Origin: Flavobacteriales bacterium
Lineage (GTDB): Bacteria > Bacteroidota > Bacteroidia > Flavobacteriales_D > Sanyastnellaceae
DNA: 14,731 nt
NCBI GenBank assembly: GCA_028823435.1
Contig: JAPKBK010000018.1
Span: forward strand, 1-14,731
Direction: 5' to 3'
The notes beneath the pieces are model-generated. The model did no database searches. It saw only the letters and a program-made list of their open reading frames with translations, and had not been told where the DNA came from. Positions 6,867 to 14,636 of this stretch are shown here, piece after piece; the stretch's first letter is position 1; every line of letters begins with the position of its first letter. The translations under genes were made by a program, and so were the position numbers.

Positions 6867-7847
6867 TCAGATGAGGTAGTAAAAAGTGAAAACGAATACC
6901 CAAACAAGGTCGATAAAGTGCCAGTATAAACCAACTTTCTCCACCATTTCATAATGCTTGCGTCTTTCGAAAACGCCACGGTATGCCATAATGAAAATAA
7001 TGAAATTTATCACAACACCTGAAAATACGTGGAATCCGTGGAATCCTGTGATAAAGAAAAAGAAGTTTGCATAACTCTGTTGCGTTGCATATTCGTTTTC
7101 ATGCATATTCGCCCCAAATGTGAATGATTCTGACCGAGCCTCCCATAACGTATAGATATCGTCTCCAGTTATGACCTGCTCATCTTCAATATACTTGTGT
7201 ATTGTCAGCTGATGGAGTTCGGCTTCGTGTGTGTGTTCTCCAAACTGAGTTAATGTCACGTGACCGTGATGTTCATGAAGATTTACAGATGCATCGCCAT
7301 TGCTGTATGCTTCTGCAATCTCTCCAAAGTGATGGTCCATAAAGATGGGTTCACCTACGGGAAGTACATACTCCTTGCCATTGTCGGCAGTAATTGTAAC
7401 TTCAGTTGCCAAAAGGAAAGATCCTCCGCCTCCATGGATAAAGTGAGACCACTCCCAAGCTTGAGATCCAAGGAAAAATACGCCACCAATGATGGTCGCC
7501 AACATCCAACGCACCACACCTCGTTTGTCATTTCTGTGCCCCGCTTCCACAGCAAGTACCATGGTCACAGAAGAGACGATCAGAATAAATGTCATTAACG
7601 CGACGTAGACAAGAGGGTACTGACCTTCTAAACCAGGGAGCGCTCTGAAAACTTGTTCTCCAATAGGCCAAGCGTCCTCACTCGCAGCTCTAGAAAACCC
7701 ATATGCAGTTAATAATCCACTAAATGTTAATGCATCGGATACTAAGAAAAACCACATATACATCTTCCCATAGGAGATGCCATAAGGTGACCTTCCTCCC
7801 CCCCATAATTCTTCTGAAGAAACGTTATCGTTTGAATGTCCTGACAT
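6867..7847 (-). CDS. ctaE: Cytochrome c oxidase subunit III with a histidine-rich extra loop
   Basis: A 326-residue integral membrane protein of the heme-copper oxidase subunit III family, about 120 residues longer than a minimal five-helix version. Helices lie at about 30-50, 78-100, 115-135, 258-287 and 305-325. Family motifs include YMWFFLVSDALTFSGLL near the start, ITGFHGFHVFSGVVIN (266-281) and VGLYWHFIDLVWVFVFTFYY (305-324) at the end. Between helices 3 and 4 there is a polar insert (about 141-256) with ten histidines at 172-217, including MDHHFGE, HEHHGH and EHTHE. A long loop here occurs in other Bacteroidetes subunit III proteins as I recall them, but its histidine content is notable. 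A promoter-like -7 element lies in the 135-base gap upstream. Subunit IV follows after 12 bases. Confidence 0.93.
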   Translation of the reverse strand: MSGHSNDNVSSEELWGGGRSPYGISYGKMYMWFFLVSDALTFSGLLTAYGFSRAASEDAWPIGEQVFRALPGLEGQYPLVYVALMTFILIVSSVTMVLAVEAGHRNDKRGVVRWMLATIIGGVFFLGSQAWEWSHFIHGGGGSFLLATEVTITADNGKEYVLPVGEPIFMDHHFGEIAEAYSNGDASVNLHEHHGHVTLTQFGEHTHEAELHQLTIHKYIEDEQVITGDDIYTLWEARSESFTFGANMHENEYATQQSYANFFFFITGFHGFHVFSGVVINFIIFIMAYRGVFERRKHYEMVEKVGLYWHFIDLVWVFVFTFYYLI

Positions 7848-7982
7848 GCTGCAAATGGATTGCGAATTAGTTGCGCAAATTTAATAAATCATTCCCGAAT
7901 GAGTGCTCTTTTTTTTATTAGAGTATCTAAGCGGCTTATCAAGAATGATTCTATCTTAAACTCAAGCTGTTTTTCGAATTAA
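7848..7982 (-). promoter_or_regulatory. Intergenic region with a -7-like promoter element before subunit III
   Basis: This 135-base gap is the longest gene-free stretch in the window. On the minus strand TAAATTTG (7876-7883) matches the Bacteroidetes -7 consensus and would place the transcript start near 7869, about 20 bases before the ATG. No TTTG is found 17-20 bases upstream, so the promoter is only half supported. An 8-base palindrome TTGCGCAA (7871-7878) overlaps the element, and TTGCG recurs at 7860-7864, eleven bases away, which could be an operator. A 5-base stem with a 4-base loop (7889-7902) might act as a weak terminator for the upstream gene. The remainder is AT-rich with a run of eight T (7909-7916) and no other structure that I can see. 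Confidence 0.42.
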
Positions 7983-8768
7983 TTATTTTAAAAATAGTAG
8001 GACAAATAACATCAACCAAAGTCCGCCTAAGAAATGCCAGAAGATACTTAAAACCTTAAGCCGAACAGTGTCCTCAGGGTTGATGTATCCCTTTAAAACA
8101 CGAAATAAGTTAACACATATATACCCGATCCCCAGTACCAAATGAAAGATGTGAAGCAAGATTAAGGCCCATATGTAAGATGCGCTAGAATTCGTGCGAT
8201 GAATCACATCGGAAGTGATAGGTCGAACCATTAAAGGGTCGTTTGGCGCGTAAAACGCGCCTGTTTCAGAGTTGAAAAGGAGTGGCGCACCGTTAATTCG
8301 GACATCGTAATCTTCGCCATACACGGCTTTGTTTTCAATTAATTCGTTAATTCTGTTCCAGGAATAAGCAGCGAGCCCATCATCATTCGTTTCCGTCCCA
8401 TAACCACTACCGATTTGGGCCAAAGACTTCCATCCAGAGTATTGAGTCACAGTGAAACCAACCCCCAGGATTAGCGTCACAATCAAAAGCATCTTGGATT
8501 GCTTTACTTTCCCTCCTTTCATCGCCTTCAGTGAAGCAAAGAGCGAAACGGAAGAAGCTACAATAAGTGCATTGCTAATCCACAAAGCAGTAGGGGGGGT
8601 TAAATGGACCCAGTACTGACCTATGCTACTTACGAGATACGCACTTACTAAACCGCCAAACATCATTGTCACTGAGAAAATGATGAAAGCCATAAGCATA
8701 ATCTTAGAACTGTCTGTTACCTTTTTGTCGGTAGAAGGATCGTACGCTGTTGTTGGATTGTTTTCCAT
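7983..8768 (-). CDS. Heme-copper oxidase subunit III, second copy
   Basis: A 261-residue membrane protein with five predicted helices (about 22-47, 60-80, 91-112, 196-222 and 237-260). The start KIMLMAFIIFSVTMMFGGLV, the YWVHLTPPTALWISNALIV segment and the final FWHFLGGLWLMLFVLLFLK match the shorter of the two subunit III proteins encoded in tandem in many Bacteroidetes oxidase clusters. Between helices 3 and 4 there is a polar stretch of about 75 residues (118-192) that minimal family members lack. It is placed at the same point as the larger insert in the neighbouring subunit III but has a different sequence and few histidines. The gene lies 16 bases after ctaB and is probably co-transcribed with it. 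Whether it belongs to the same oxidase as the 326-residue copy is not shown by the sequence. Confidence 0.9.
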   Translation of the reverse strand: MENNPTTAYDPSTDKKVTDSSKIMLMAFIIFSVTMMFGGLVSAYLVSSIGQYWVHLTPPTALWISNALIVASSVSLFASLKAMKGGKVKQSKMLLIVTLILGVGFTVTQYSGWKSLAQIGSGYGTETNDDGLAAYSWNRINELIENKAVYGEDYDVRINGAPLLFNSETGAFYAPNDPLMVRPITSDVIHRTNSSASYIWALILLHIFHLVLGIGYICVNLFRVLKGYINPEDTVRLKVLSIFWHFLGGLWLMLFVLLFLK

Positions 8769-8784
8769 GAAAAAATTGATTTAA

Positions 8785-9669
8785 CTACATCGGAGTTTTG
8801 TCTAGTACGTATATGATTTGTACCAGAGGCAGATATATGAAACTAGCAAACATTAATTTACGTGCATCTGATCTGTCAAGTGTCATTGACAATCTCCAGG
8901 CAAACCAGGAGAATCCCAAACCTGCCATGATCGCAACCACTAAGGCAACGTTTCCAACCATTGGATTGCCGTTTGGAAATGCCCAAGGAAGAATACTTGT
9001 AGGGATACAGAATAGGGTGTAGAGTAAGATCAATGAAGCAGAACGTTCTGTAAGTCCAGAGTTGAACGGCAACATTTTGTATCCCACTTTTGAATAATCG
9101 TCGTGCGCAAGCCATGCAATCGCCCAAAAATGTGGGAATTGCCACATAAATTGTACGGCGAACAAAGTGCCCGGTTCAACACCAAACTCTCCAGTTGCAG
9201 CGACATAACCTATCATCGGAGGCAATGCTCCGGGAATGGCCCCGACAAACACACAAAGAGATGATCTAGATTTAAGAGGGGTATATACAAACGCATACAG
9301 CACGAATGAGATGAATCCCAATATGGCAGCGCTGTTATTTAACAGATGAAGGAAGTAGATGCCAGTTATTCCAGCGCCGATGCTCAGCATCAGTGCATGA
9401 TTGATCGTCATTCTACCTGTGGGCAATGGACGGTTTTTTGTCCGAGCCATGATTGAGTCGTTGTTACGCTCTATGATTTGATTAAAACCATTCGACGCAC
9501 CGGTTAATAAATACCCGCCTCCAATGAGCAATAATACGTTTCCAAAATCAATCGTGTCAACGCCCATAAACCATCCCAAGACGGATGAAAGAACGACAAA
9601 AAATCCCAGACGAACTTTAAAAAGCGTACCGATATCTTTTAGAAGTGAAGGGGTCTTTTCTTTCGTCAT
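8785..9669 (-). CDS. ctaB: Protoheme IX farnesyltransferase (heme O synthase)
   Basis: I place the start at the ATG at 9667-9669, giving 294 residues; a TTG three codons upstream is possible but less likely. The enzyme is a UbiA-type prenyltransferase of the inner membrane that adds a farnesyl group to heme B, making heme O for heme-copper oxidases (and heme A if CtaA is present elsewhere). The first prenyl-diphosphate/Mg site is NQIIERNNDSIMARTKNRP (63-81), with Asn70, Asp71, Arg76 and Arg80; the second conserved loop contains AWLAHDDYSKVGYKMLP (185-201). YTPLKSRSSLCVFVGAIPGA (129-148) is also diagnostic. About eight or nine membrane helices are evident. It opens the oxidase block, only 37 bases from the end of the polysaccharide block, with a possible -7 element just upstream. 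Confidence 0.96.
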   Translation of the reverse strand: MTKEKTPSLLKDIGTLFKVRLGFFVVLSSVLGWFMGVDTIDFGNVLLLIGGGYLLTGASNGFNQIIERNNDSIMARTKNRPLPTGRMTINHALMLSIGAGITGIYFLHLLNNSAAILGFISFVLYAFVYTPLKSRSSLCVFVGAIPGALPPMIGYVAATGEFGVEPGTLFAVQFMWQFPHFWAIAWLAHDDYSKVGYKMLPFNSGLTERSASLILLYTLFCIPTSILPWAFPNGNPMVGNVALVVAIMAGLGFSWFAWRLSMTLDRSDARKLMFASFIYLPLVQIIYVLDKTPM

Positions 9670-9689
9670 TTGGGGCAAATAATCAGGAA

Positions 9690-9697
9690 CAAAAGTA
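9690..9697 (-). promoter_or_regulatory. Possible -7 promoter element upstream of ctaB
   Basis: On the minus strand TACTTTTG matches the Bacteroidetes -7 consensus TAnnTTTG and ends 20 bases before the ctaB ATG. No TTTG lies at the usual 17-20 base spacing upstream, where the sequence is already the end of the preceding coding region. One 8-base match can arise by chance, so this is a weak call; its support is its position at the switch between two functionally different gene blocks. Confidence 0.3.
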
Positions 9698-9706
9698 CGT
9701 CAGGAA

Positions 9707-11302
9707 TTACCAGTCTCGCCCTTCTAATACGCGCGTATTTCTGATGCCAAATTGCACTCTAAACGCATTCCATGGATCAGTACTTGCGCCTTGTCCTGTT
9801 TCATCAACGGTGTGTGACTCCACTCTCATAGATCCCCTTGCAAACACTTCAATTCCAGCAACATTAAATTTCTCTCCTGTAGCGCGAGCGATGTCAATAG
9901 AGATCCTTTGAAACTCGGACCCCACACCTTGCATGAAAAATTGATCGTCATCACTTTCTCGATCTAGGTAACTCCGAAAGATGTCAGACCCTGAAGCGTA
10001 TCCCGTGGAGGGGTCGAGACCTCGAGACACTCTTTCTATCGCAAGTCTCACGGTATATTCTTCTTTAACCACCCATTTGATTCGGAGAATAATGTCCGCA
10101 AAATTTGACCCCAAGGGGTGTGCCAAAGGTTTTCGAGCATGTGTCCAAGCAGCGATTTCAGATGCGTGAGAATATGTAAAGGGTCTGACAACTGAACCTT
10201 CAATCAGACATCCCCATTTGCCATTTCTAGAGTTGAGGCTCCCACCTGCCAATACCCCCCATTTGTTCCCCCACCAACCCGTTCCTTCTACAAGCTTGGA
10301 AGTAAGAAGTTCATCAAAAAGAATCTGACCATAAACTGTTTTTTGATGTGGACTTCTCTTTCCATATCCACGCCAAATCAACTGTGCGCCTATGAGTGCG
10401 TTGTCGGATGACCCAAGTGCATATTCTGAGGGTCGAAAAGCGACAACTGGAATGAGGTACGATGGCTCGATGCGGTGATTGACGCCCGTATCATTGCTTT
10501 GCCATTTCACAGCGCCGAAGAGCGCCCCAGAAAACCCACCACCCAATCCGACATCCACCATATGGGCAGCCACCCAACCTATTTCATTTGAATCAATGAG
10601 CGCCATAGGGTGAAGTGTGCGTAGCAAGATGTGTGTATAATTCACTGGACCTGCATCGATAAAGAGCCGCAAATATGAAGATGGAGCCATAGATCTGTCG
10701 AAATAAAGGGATCTGATTCCTGGCCCCCAATGGTGCGGACCATGGCCTATCGCAAACTCAATTGATGGAGATAACTTGACCGAGGTCCGGAAGTTTAGCC
10801 TGTCAACTTGAAGTGCCCTAACGGAACCTGCCCCAGGGTTAGCACCAGATATAACACCTACGCCATCAAATCGCCCCCACCTCACACCTGAGTCGTAAAG
10901 ATGCTGTGGGACAGGCAGTTTCCATCTTTCTGCAGAGATTTCGTAATGAAACACATCATGCAAATCGCCAGATGTCCTAAGCCCTATAATTGAAGCGTTG
11001 CCAGCATTGTCACCCTGAATGAATTTATATTCACCATCGACATTCACTCCAGAAAAGGACCCATAATCTCTCATACTTACGCCATTTTCACCACTTGCAT
11101 GAACATCTCCCGCCCAATCTGAAAGCGGTTGAATACATGGGACCATGGCTTCAAGGGAGTCTGCAATATTCCAAGCCCTAATGGCTTCGCTGTCTAGCGG
11201 AGTGAACCAGGCAGGAGTGCGTGTGGATTGCGCTGAATAAGAATTTATAACGAGAAATCCCAAGATGAACAACACACAACATTCAGCCCTTAAAAATATC
11301 AT
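9707..11302 (-). CDS. Outer-membrane beta-barrel protein, RemB/Wzi capsule-assembly-like
   Basis: A 531-residue exported protein with a signal peptide (cleavage probably at SYSA/QS, residue 24), then many alternating amphipathic strands. Two stretches resemble the Bacteroidetes RemB/Wzi-type proteins: FAIGHGPHHWGPGIRSLYF (183-201), followed by a Tyr-Leu-Arg strand, and RPFTYSHASEIAAWTHARKP (373-392), followed by LAHPLGSNFADI. Wzi is an outer-membrane lectin that helps anchor capsule in enterobacteria; RemB is a mobile surface protein of gliding flavobacteria. The start overlaps the stop of the wecA-like gene by four bases (ATGA), which ties this barrel to polysaccharide synthesis and supports a role in display or attachment of the glycan. 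The protein ends in a Trp, as barrel proteins often end in an aromatic residue. Family is likely; exact function is inferred. Confidence 0.8.
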   Translation of the reverse strand: MIFLRAECCVLFILGFLVINSYSAQSTRTPAWFTPLDSEAIRAWNIADSLEAMVPCIQPLSDWAGDVHASGENGVSMRDYGSFSGVNVDGEYKFIQGDNAGNASIIGLRTSGDLHDVFHYEISAERWKLPVPQHLYDSGVRWGRFDGVGVISGANPGAGSVRALQVDRLNFRTSVKLSPSIEFAIGHGPHHWGPGIRSLYFDRSMAPSSYLRLFIDAGPVNYTHILLRTLHPMALIDSNEIGWVAAHMVDVGLGGGFSGALFGAVKWQSNDTGVNHRIEPSYLIPVVAFRPSEYALGSSDNALIGAQLIWRGYGKRSPHQKTVYGQILFDELLTSKLVEGTGWWGNKWGVLAGGSLNSRNGKWGCLIEGSVVRPFTYSHASEIAAWTHARKPLAHPLGSNFADIILRIKWVVKEEYTVRLAIERVSRGLDPSTGYASGSDIFRSYLDRESDDDQFFMQGVGSEFQRISIDIARATGEKFNVAGIEVFARGSMRVESHTVDETGQGASTDPWNAFRVQFGIRNTRVLEGRDW

Positions 11303-12375
11303 TTCGTTTTTAATTTAGGCAGCACCGTAGGTAAGGCCCCTATCAAAATAGCACATCCCATGTAGGTTAAAAAATGTGTGGTAGGATTAAACCATGAGCC
11401 CATGGCGTTGATGTTTAAAAATGATAGTAATGAGAAGAAAACAGAACCCACCCAAATCAGGATGGATGTCTTTCGATGTCCATACCCTTTTCCAATGAGA
11501 ATGTGATGAATGTGAAGTTTGTCGGGGGAAAACGGAGAAACGCCTCGAAATACGCGGAGGAAGAATACCCGAATGGTATCGACCAAGGGATAAGCAAGTA
11601 TGCCCATTGCCAATACTGGCTTGGATACTCCTTGAAGCACCTCGGGTGTTATTTCCATAGGTGTTCCGATGACTTTGACTGCCAGAACGAATGTGATTAA
11701 TCCGACAATTAGAGAACCACTGTCTCCCATGAAAATTCGTGCGGGATGGTAATTAAAAATCAGAAAACCCAGTAGCGCTCCTCCCAGAGATGCAGAGACA
11801 ATTGCCGATCCTGGTTGATTCGTACTGTGAAACCAATATGTAAATGCAGCCATGGCAATAACACCCCATCCTCCTGCTAAGCCATCCACACCATCTATGA
11901 GATTGATTGCATTGACGATCACAACATACACGAATAACGAGAACAGATAACTCACATAAATAGGGATGGTTTCTACCCCGAAAAGACCATAAAACCCTTC
12001 TATTCTGATATCTGCAAGCACAATAATCATACCTCCAATAAGAATATGAATCATTAGTTTTTTCATGGGATCGATGCCGATGACATCATCTTTGAGTCCC
12101 ATGAAGAATATAGGAACAGCTGTTGACAGAACGACAATCCAAGGCCTGAATGTTTGCAAGGGAATATCGGAAATGGTAAGCCAAGCTAGTGCAGTGAATA
12201 TCGTTGCAGCGAAAATGATCACCCCACCCACGTTTGGTGTTGATCTTTCGTGAAGCTTTCTGTCGCTTCCCGGTTTATCCACAAGTTGTTTTAAACGCGC
12301 CACTTTAATAAGTGGAGGCATGCCAAATAACACAGTGATAAATGAGGTTAATATGCTGACAATAATAAGTGACAT
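11299..12375 (-). CDS. wecA: Undecaprenyl-phosphate N-acetylhexosamine-1-phosphate transferase (WecA/TagO/MraY family)
   Basis: A 358-residue polytopic inner-membrane enzyme with about ten or eleven helices. It moves a sugar-1-phosphate, probably GlcNAc-1-P, from its UDP form to undecaprenyl phosphate, the first committed step of a lipid-linked surface glycan. Key motifs are all present: STPNVGGVIIF (45-55), the Asp pair in FMGLKDDVIG (91-100), NAINLIDGVDGLAGG (155-169) with Asp161 and Asp164, FNYHPARIFMGDSGS (207-221) with catalytic-type Asp218, and the HIHH loop (288-291) typical of WecA/TagO rather than MraY. It is not MraY by context, because no cell-wall division genes are near. It follows the 428-residue secreted protein by 22 bases and overlaps the RemB/Wzi-like gene by four. 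The exact sugar cannot be read from the sequence. Confidence 0.92.
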   Translation of the reverse strand: MSLIIVSILTSFITVLFGMPPLIKVARLKQLVDKPGSDRKLHERSTPNVGGVIIFAATIFTALAWLTISDIPLQTFRPWIVVLSTAVPIFFMGLKDDVIGIDPMKKLMIHILIGGMIIVLADIRIEGFYGLFGVETIPIYVSYLFSLFVYVVIVNAINLIDGVDGLAGGWGVIAMAAFTYWFHSTNQPGSAIVSASLGGALLGFLIFNYHPARIFMGDSGSLIVGLITFVLAVKVIGTPMEITPEVLQGVSKPVLAMGILAYPLVDTIRVFFLRVFRGVSPFSPDKLHIHHILIGKGYGHRKTSILIWVGSVFFSLLSFLNINAMGSWFNPTTHFLTYMGCAILIGALPTVLPKLKTK

Positions 12376-12397
12376 ATGTATAGATAGGAGGTGTAAG

Positions 12398-13684
12398 TTA
12401 TGGATTAATTATTCCGTGTGTGATTCCGAAGGACATCATCCATCCTGAAGGTCCCTCAGACAAATGATCGGCTGGAAAGAGATGTTCAAAAGAAAGCGTT
12501 CCACATAAATCCCAATCTTCGAGAATCACCCGGCTCATATTTGCTTTGAACCACTTCAGGTCATAGTTGTATTGTGCGCTTTTGAGTGAGCCGCACTCAG
12601 AAAAAAGAATCCACTTCGGCAACAATTTATTTCTATACGCTGCGCAAATGATGGAGGATGTACTTTGCCCTCCAGTCATTACGCCTAAGGGAATGCCTGA
12701 ATGAGACCATTCTGTGCCACCATCTCCACCGTATAAACCTGCTTGAGTGACGAAGTGGTGTATGCCAACCTTCGTGTTTTTTCGAGAATATTCGCCACCC
12801 ACCTGCCATGAAACACCTTTTTCAGAGGCAGATGATTTGGACATTTCCCAGATGAACCGAACGTCATGAAACACCTTAAAGCCTGAAAGGGAGATGGCTT
12901 GTATATGGCTGCTGGAACTTGTGTCTTGAGCCACTTCTTTTGCCCTTCCGAATAACATCGCAACTCCCCAAGAGTCAGTGTTGTATTTTCCTGAAGCAAG
13001 CGTGCCGTGAATCCTGTTGAACAGAGGCTCTGTCGTACTTCCCATAGGGCCTCGCACATCTCCAATCCATTGAAAGGCGCGTAAGTCAAAATTTAGTTTT
13101 GAATTTTGCCAACCAATTTTTGCAGTGGGGTAGGGGACGTCATCTCTATTTAACAAAAGAGGGGCGTGTGCCCATCCAAAATTTTGTGCTTCATTTGACA
13201 GTCGCGCATGAAATCCTTTGGCTTCGTCTTTGCCCACTTTTTCTGCCCACTCAATAAAACCAGTTGCTCTGGCGACATCTACTTTGAGGGGAAGATCGGT
13301 GTCTGTCAATGAAGAAATCGTCTTGAAGCGACCCCAACCTGGCAATCTGTTAGATTGTCTTGAGAAATCTGTCAAAAATGGACTTAATGTAGATTGTCGT
13401 TCTAAAAGCGCTCCTCCCGCTTTGAAGTGGCCGTCAATGGTTGCATTAAATTTTGCGCCACGAATGTTGTTGATACCTTGAAAATCTTCCCCTACCAGAT
13501 ATAAAAAACTGATTGAAGGGTCAACAACGACTAACGCTCTTTCAGATTCAAGGGTGATGGCATGAGACTTGATCGAATATGAAGTGGTGTTTTGAGCAGA
13601 CAGAGACGGGGAAAGAAAAAGTGTAAAAATGAATATCTGAATGATGTCACGTCGTCCAGAGGAGTCATTCAAATTATTTTTCAT
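12398..13684 (-). CDS. Exported outer-membrane protein, probably a divergent Wzi-like barrel
   Basis: I choose the ATG at 13682-13684 (428 residues), because upstream starts lengthen the frame into the fcl gene and place extra residues before the signal peptide. The signal peptide (about 12-30) ends SLSA/QN. The remainder is strand-rich, without membrane helices or known enzymatic motifs. It is not clearly recognised, but two places recall Wzi/RemB barrels: NFGWAHAPLLLNRDDVPYPT (168-187), where that family has a glycine-rich segment then Leu-Leu-Leu and Pro-Tyr, and a late His-His, GLYGG, Ser-His-Ser-Gly-Ile-Pro-Leu-Gly stretch (309-334). The gene overlaps the 3' end of fcl by 11 bases and precedes wecA by 22, so it belongs to the polysaccharide operon. 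A role in glycan export or anchoring is inference. Confidence 0.7.
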   Translation of the reverse strand: MKNNLNDSSGRRDIIQIFIFTLFLSPSLSAQNTTSYSIKSHAITLESERALVVVDPSISFLYLVGEDFQGINNIRGAKFNATIDGHFKAGGALLERQSTLSPFLTDFSRQSNRLPGWGRFKTISSLTDTDLPLKVDVARATGFIEWAEKVGKDEAKGFHARLSNEAQNFGWAHAPLLLNRDDVPYPTAKIGWQNSKLNFDLRAFQWIGDVRGPMGSTTEPLFNRIHGTLASGKYNTDSWGVAMLFGRAKEVAQDTSSSSHIQAISLSGFKVFHDVRFIWEMSKSSASEKGVSWQVGGEYSRKNTKVGIHHFVTQAGLYGGDGGTEWSHSGIPLGVMTGGQSTSSIICAAYRNKLLPKWILFSECGSLKSAQYNYDLKWFKANMSRVILEDWDLCGTLSFEHLFPADHLSEGPSGWMMSFGITHGIINP

Positions 13685-14603
13685 GAGAAAGATAGTCTGC
13701 ATATACAGATTCAATTCCTTGTCTTAACTTAATAGTAGCTTCCCATCCCATCTCGTTGATGCGATCTACATTGAGAAGTTTTCGTGGTGTTCCGTCAGGC
13801 TTGGAGGTGTCCCAAATGACATCCCCTCGATATCCCACAACATGTGCGATTGTCAAAGCGAGTTCTTTAATGGTGAGGTCTTCTCCAGTGCCAATGTTTA
13901 TCCAGCCCTCTGAATTGTGATGGTCCATAAGGTGTAACAGACCTTTTGCGAGGTCATCTACATGTAAAAACTCTCTCTTTGGAGATCCCGACCCCCAACA
14001 AACAACTTCATTTTCTCCGTCCCTGACCGCTTCGTGGAAACGCCTCATAAGTGCGGGCAGAACATGACTGTTTTCTGGGTGATAATTGTCTCCAGGACCA
14101 TACAAATTCGTGGGCATTGCTGAAATAAAATTACACCCATGCTGTTTTCTAAAGGCGTCACACATTTTAAGGCCTGCGATCTTTGCCAGTGCGTAAGCTT
14201 CATTTGTGGGCTCCAAAGGTCCTGTGAGGAGTGCTTCTTCAGAGATAGGTTGTGAGGCCAAACGTGGATAGATACATGAACTCCCTAGAAAAAGCAGTTT
14301 CTCAACGCCGTGTTTATGTGAGGCATCAATGACGTTTGTTGTCATGAGGATGTTATCTACCAAAAAATCTGCAGGATATGTAGAATTCGCATGTATTCCG
14401 CCCACTTTTGCCGCAGCCAAGTATACAACTTCAGGTTTTTCCTGTTCAAAAAACTGATCTACCTCTGTTCTATTTCTAAGGTCGAGCTCTTTGGATGTTC
14501 TTGTGACAATATTTGATGCCCCCCTATCTTTCAAAGCCCTTACAATGGCGGACCCCACCATTCCTTTATGCCCCGCTACGAATGTGACTTTGCTTGACTC
14601 CAT
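13674..14603 (-). CDS. fcl: GDP-L-fucose synthase
   Basis: A 309-residue cytosolic NADPH-dependent epimerase/reductase of the extended short-chain dehydrogenase family. It converts GDP-4-keto-6-deoxy-mannose to GDP-L-fucose, a precursor for fucosylated surface glycans. The Rossmann start GHKGMVGSAIVRAL (11-24) carries the GxxGxxG motif. LAAAKVGGIHAN (62-73), GSSCIYP (107-113) with Ser108 and Cys110, and YALAK (137-141) with Tyr137 and Lys141 give the catalytic set, and NSHVLPALMRRFHEA (178-192) holds His180, matching the proton donor described in E. coli GMER. The length is normal. The usual partner gmd (GDP-mannose dehydratase) is not in the window. Its 3' end overlaps the next gene by 11 bases. 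No promoter match was found in the 33 bases upstream. Confidence 0.96.
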   Translation of the reverse strand: MESSKVTFVAGHKGMVGSAIVRALKDRGASNIVTRTSKELDLRNRTEVDQFFEQEKPEVVYLAAAKVGGIHANSTYPADFLVDNILMTTNVIDASHKHGVEKLLFLGSSCIYPRLASQPISEEALLTGPLEPTNEAYALAKIAGLKMCDAFRKQHGCNFISAMPTNLYGPGDNYHPENSHVLPALMRRFHEAVRDGENEVVCWGSGSPKREFLHVDDLAKGLLHLMDHHNSEGWINIGTGEDLTIKELALTIAHVVGYRGDVIWDTSKPDGTPRKLLNVDRINEMGWEATIKLRQGIESVYADYLSHEK

Positions 14604-14636
14604 ATTATTGAAAGATATTCATGTTCATAGATGAAC

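Noticed and set aside
7260..7598. A plus-strand open frame of 112 codons opposite subunit III, and similar antisense frames elsewhere (such as 5584-6018 and 9645-9911).
   Set aside because: They lie antisense to well-supported genes, have no family resemblance, and encode Cys/Ser/Arg-rich sequence typical of shadow frames.
7889..7916. Hairpin TCATT-CCCG-AATGA near a run of eight T, like an intrinsic terminator.
   Set aside because: On the plus strand no gene needs ending here, and the T run does not directly follow the stem. On the minus strand the stem is only five pairs and is followed by a mixed AT stretch, so I list it only as a weak possibility inside the intergenic entry.
12386..12408. 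A plus-strand AGGAGG followed eight bases later by ATG, resembling a strong ribosome binding site and start.
   Set aside because: The frame reads ATG GAT TAA and stops after two codons. It lies between minus-strand genes, and this organism shows little use of Shine-Dalgarno sequences, so it is a chance match.
13685..13714. A ten-residue upstream extension of the 428-residue exported protein, starting at TTG or an internal ATG.
   Set aside because: It overlaps fcl more deeply and moves the signal peptide away from the N-terminus. The ATG at 13684 gives a normal-sized leader.
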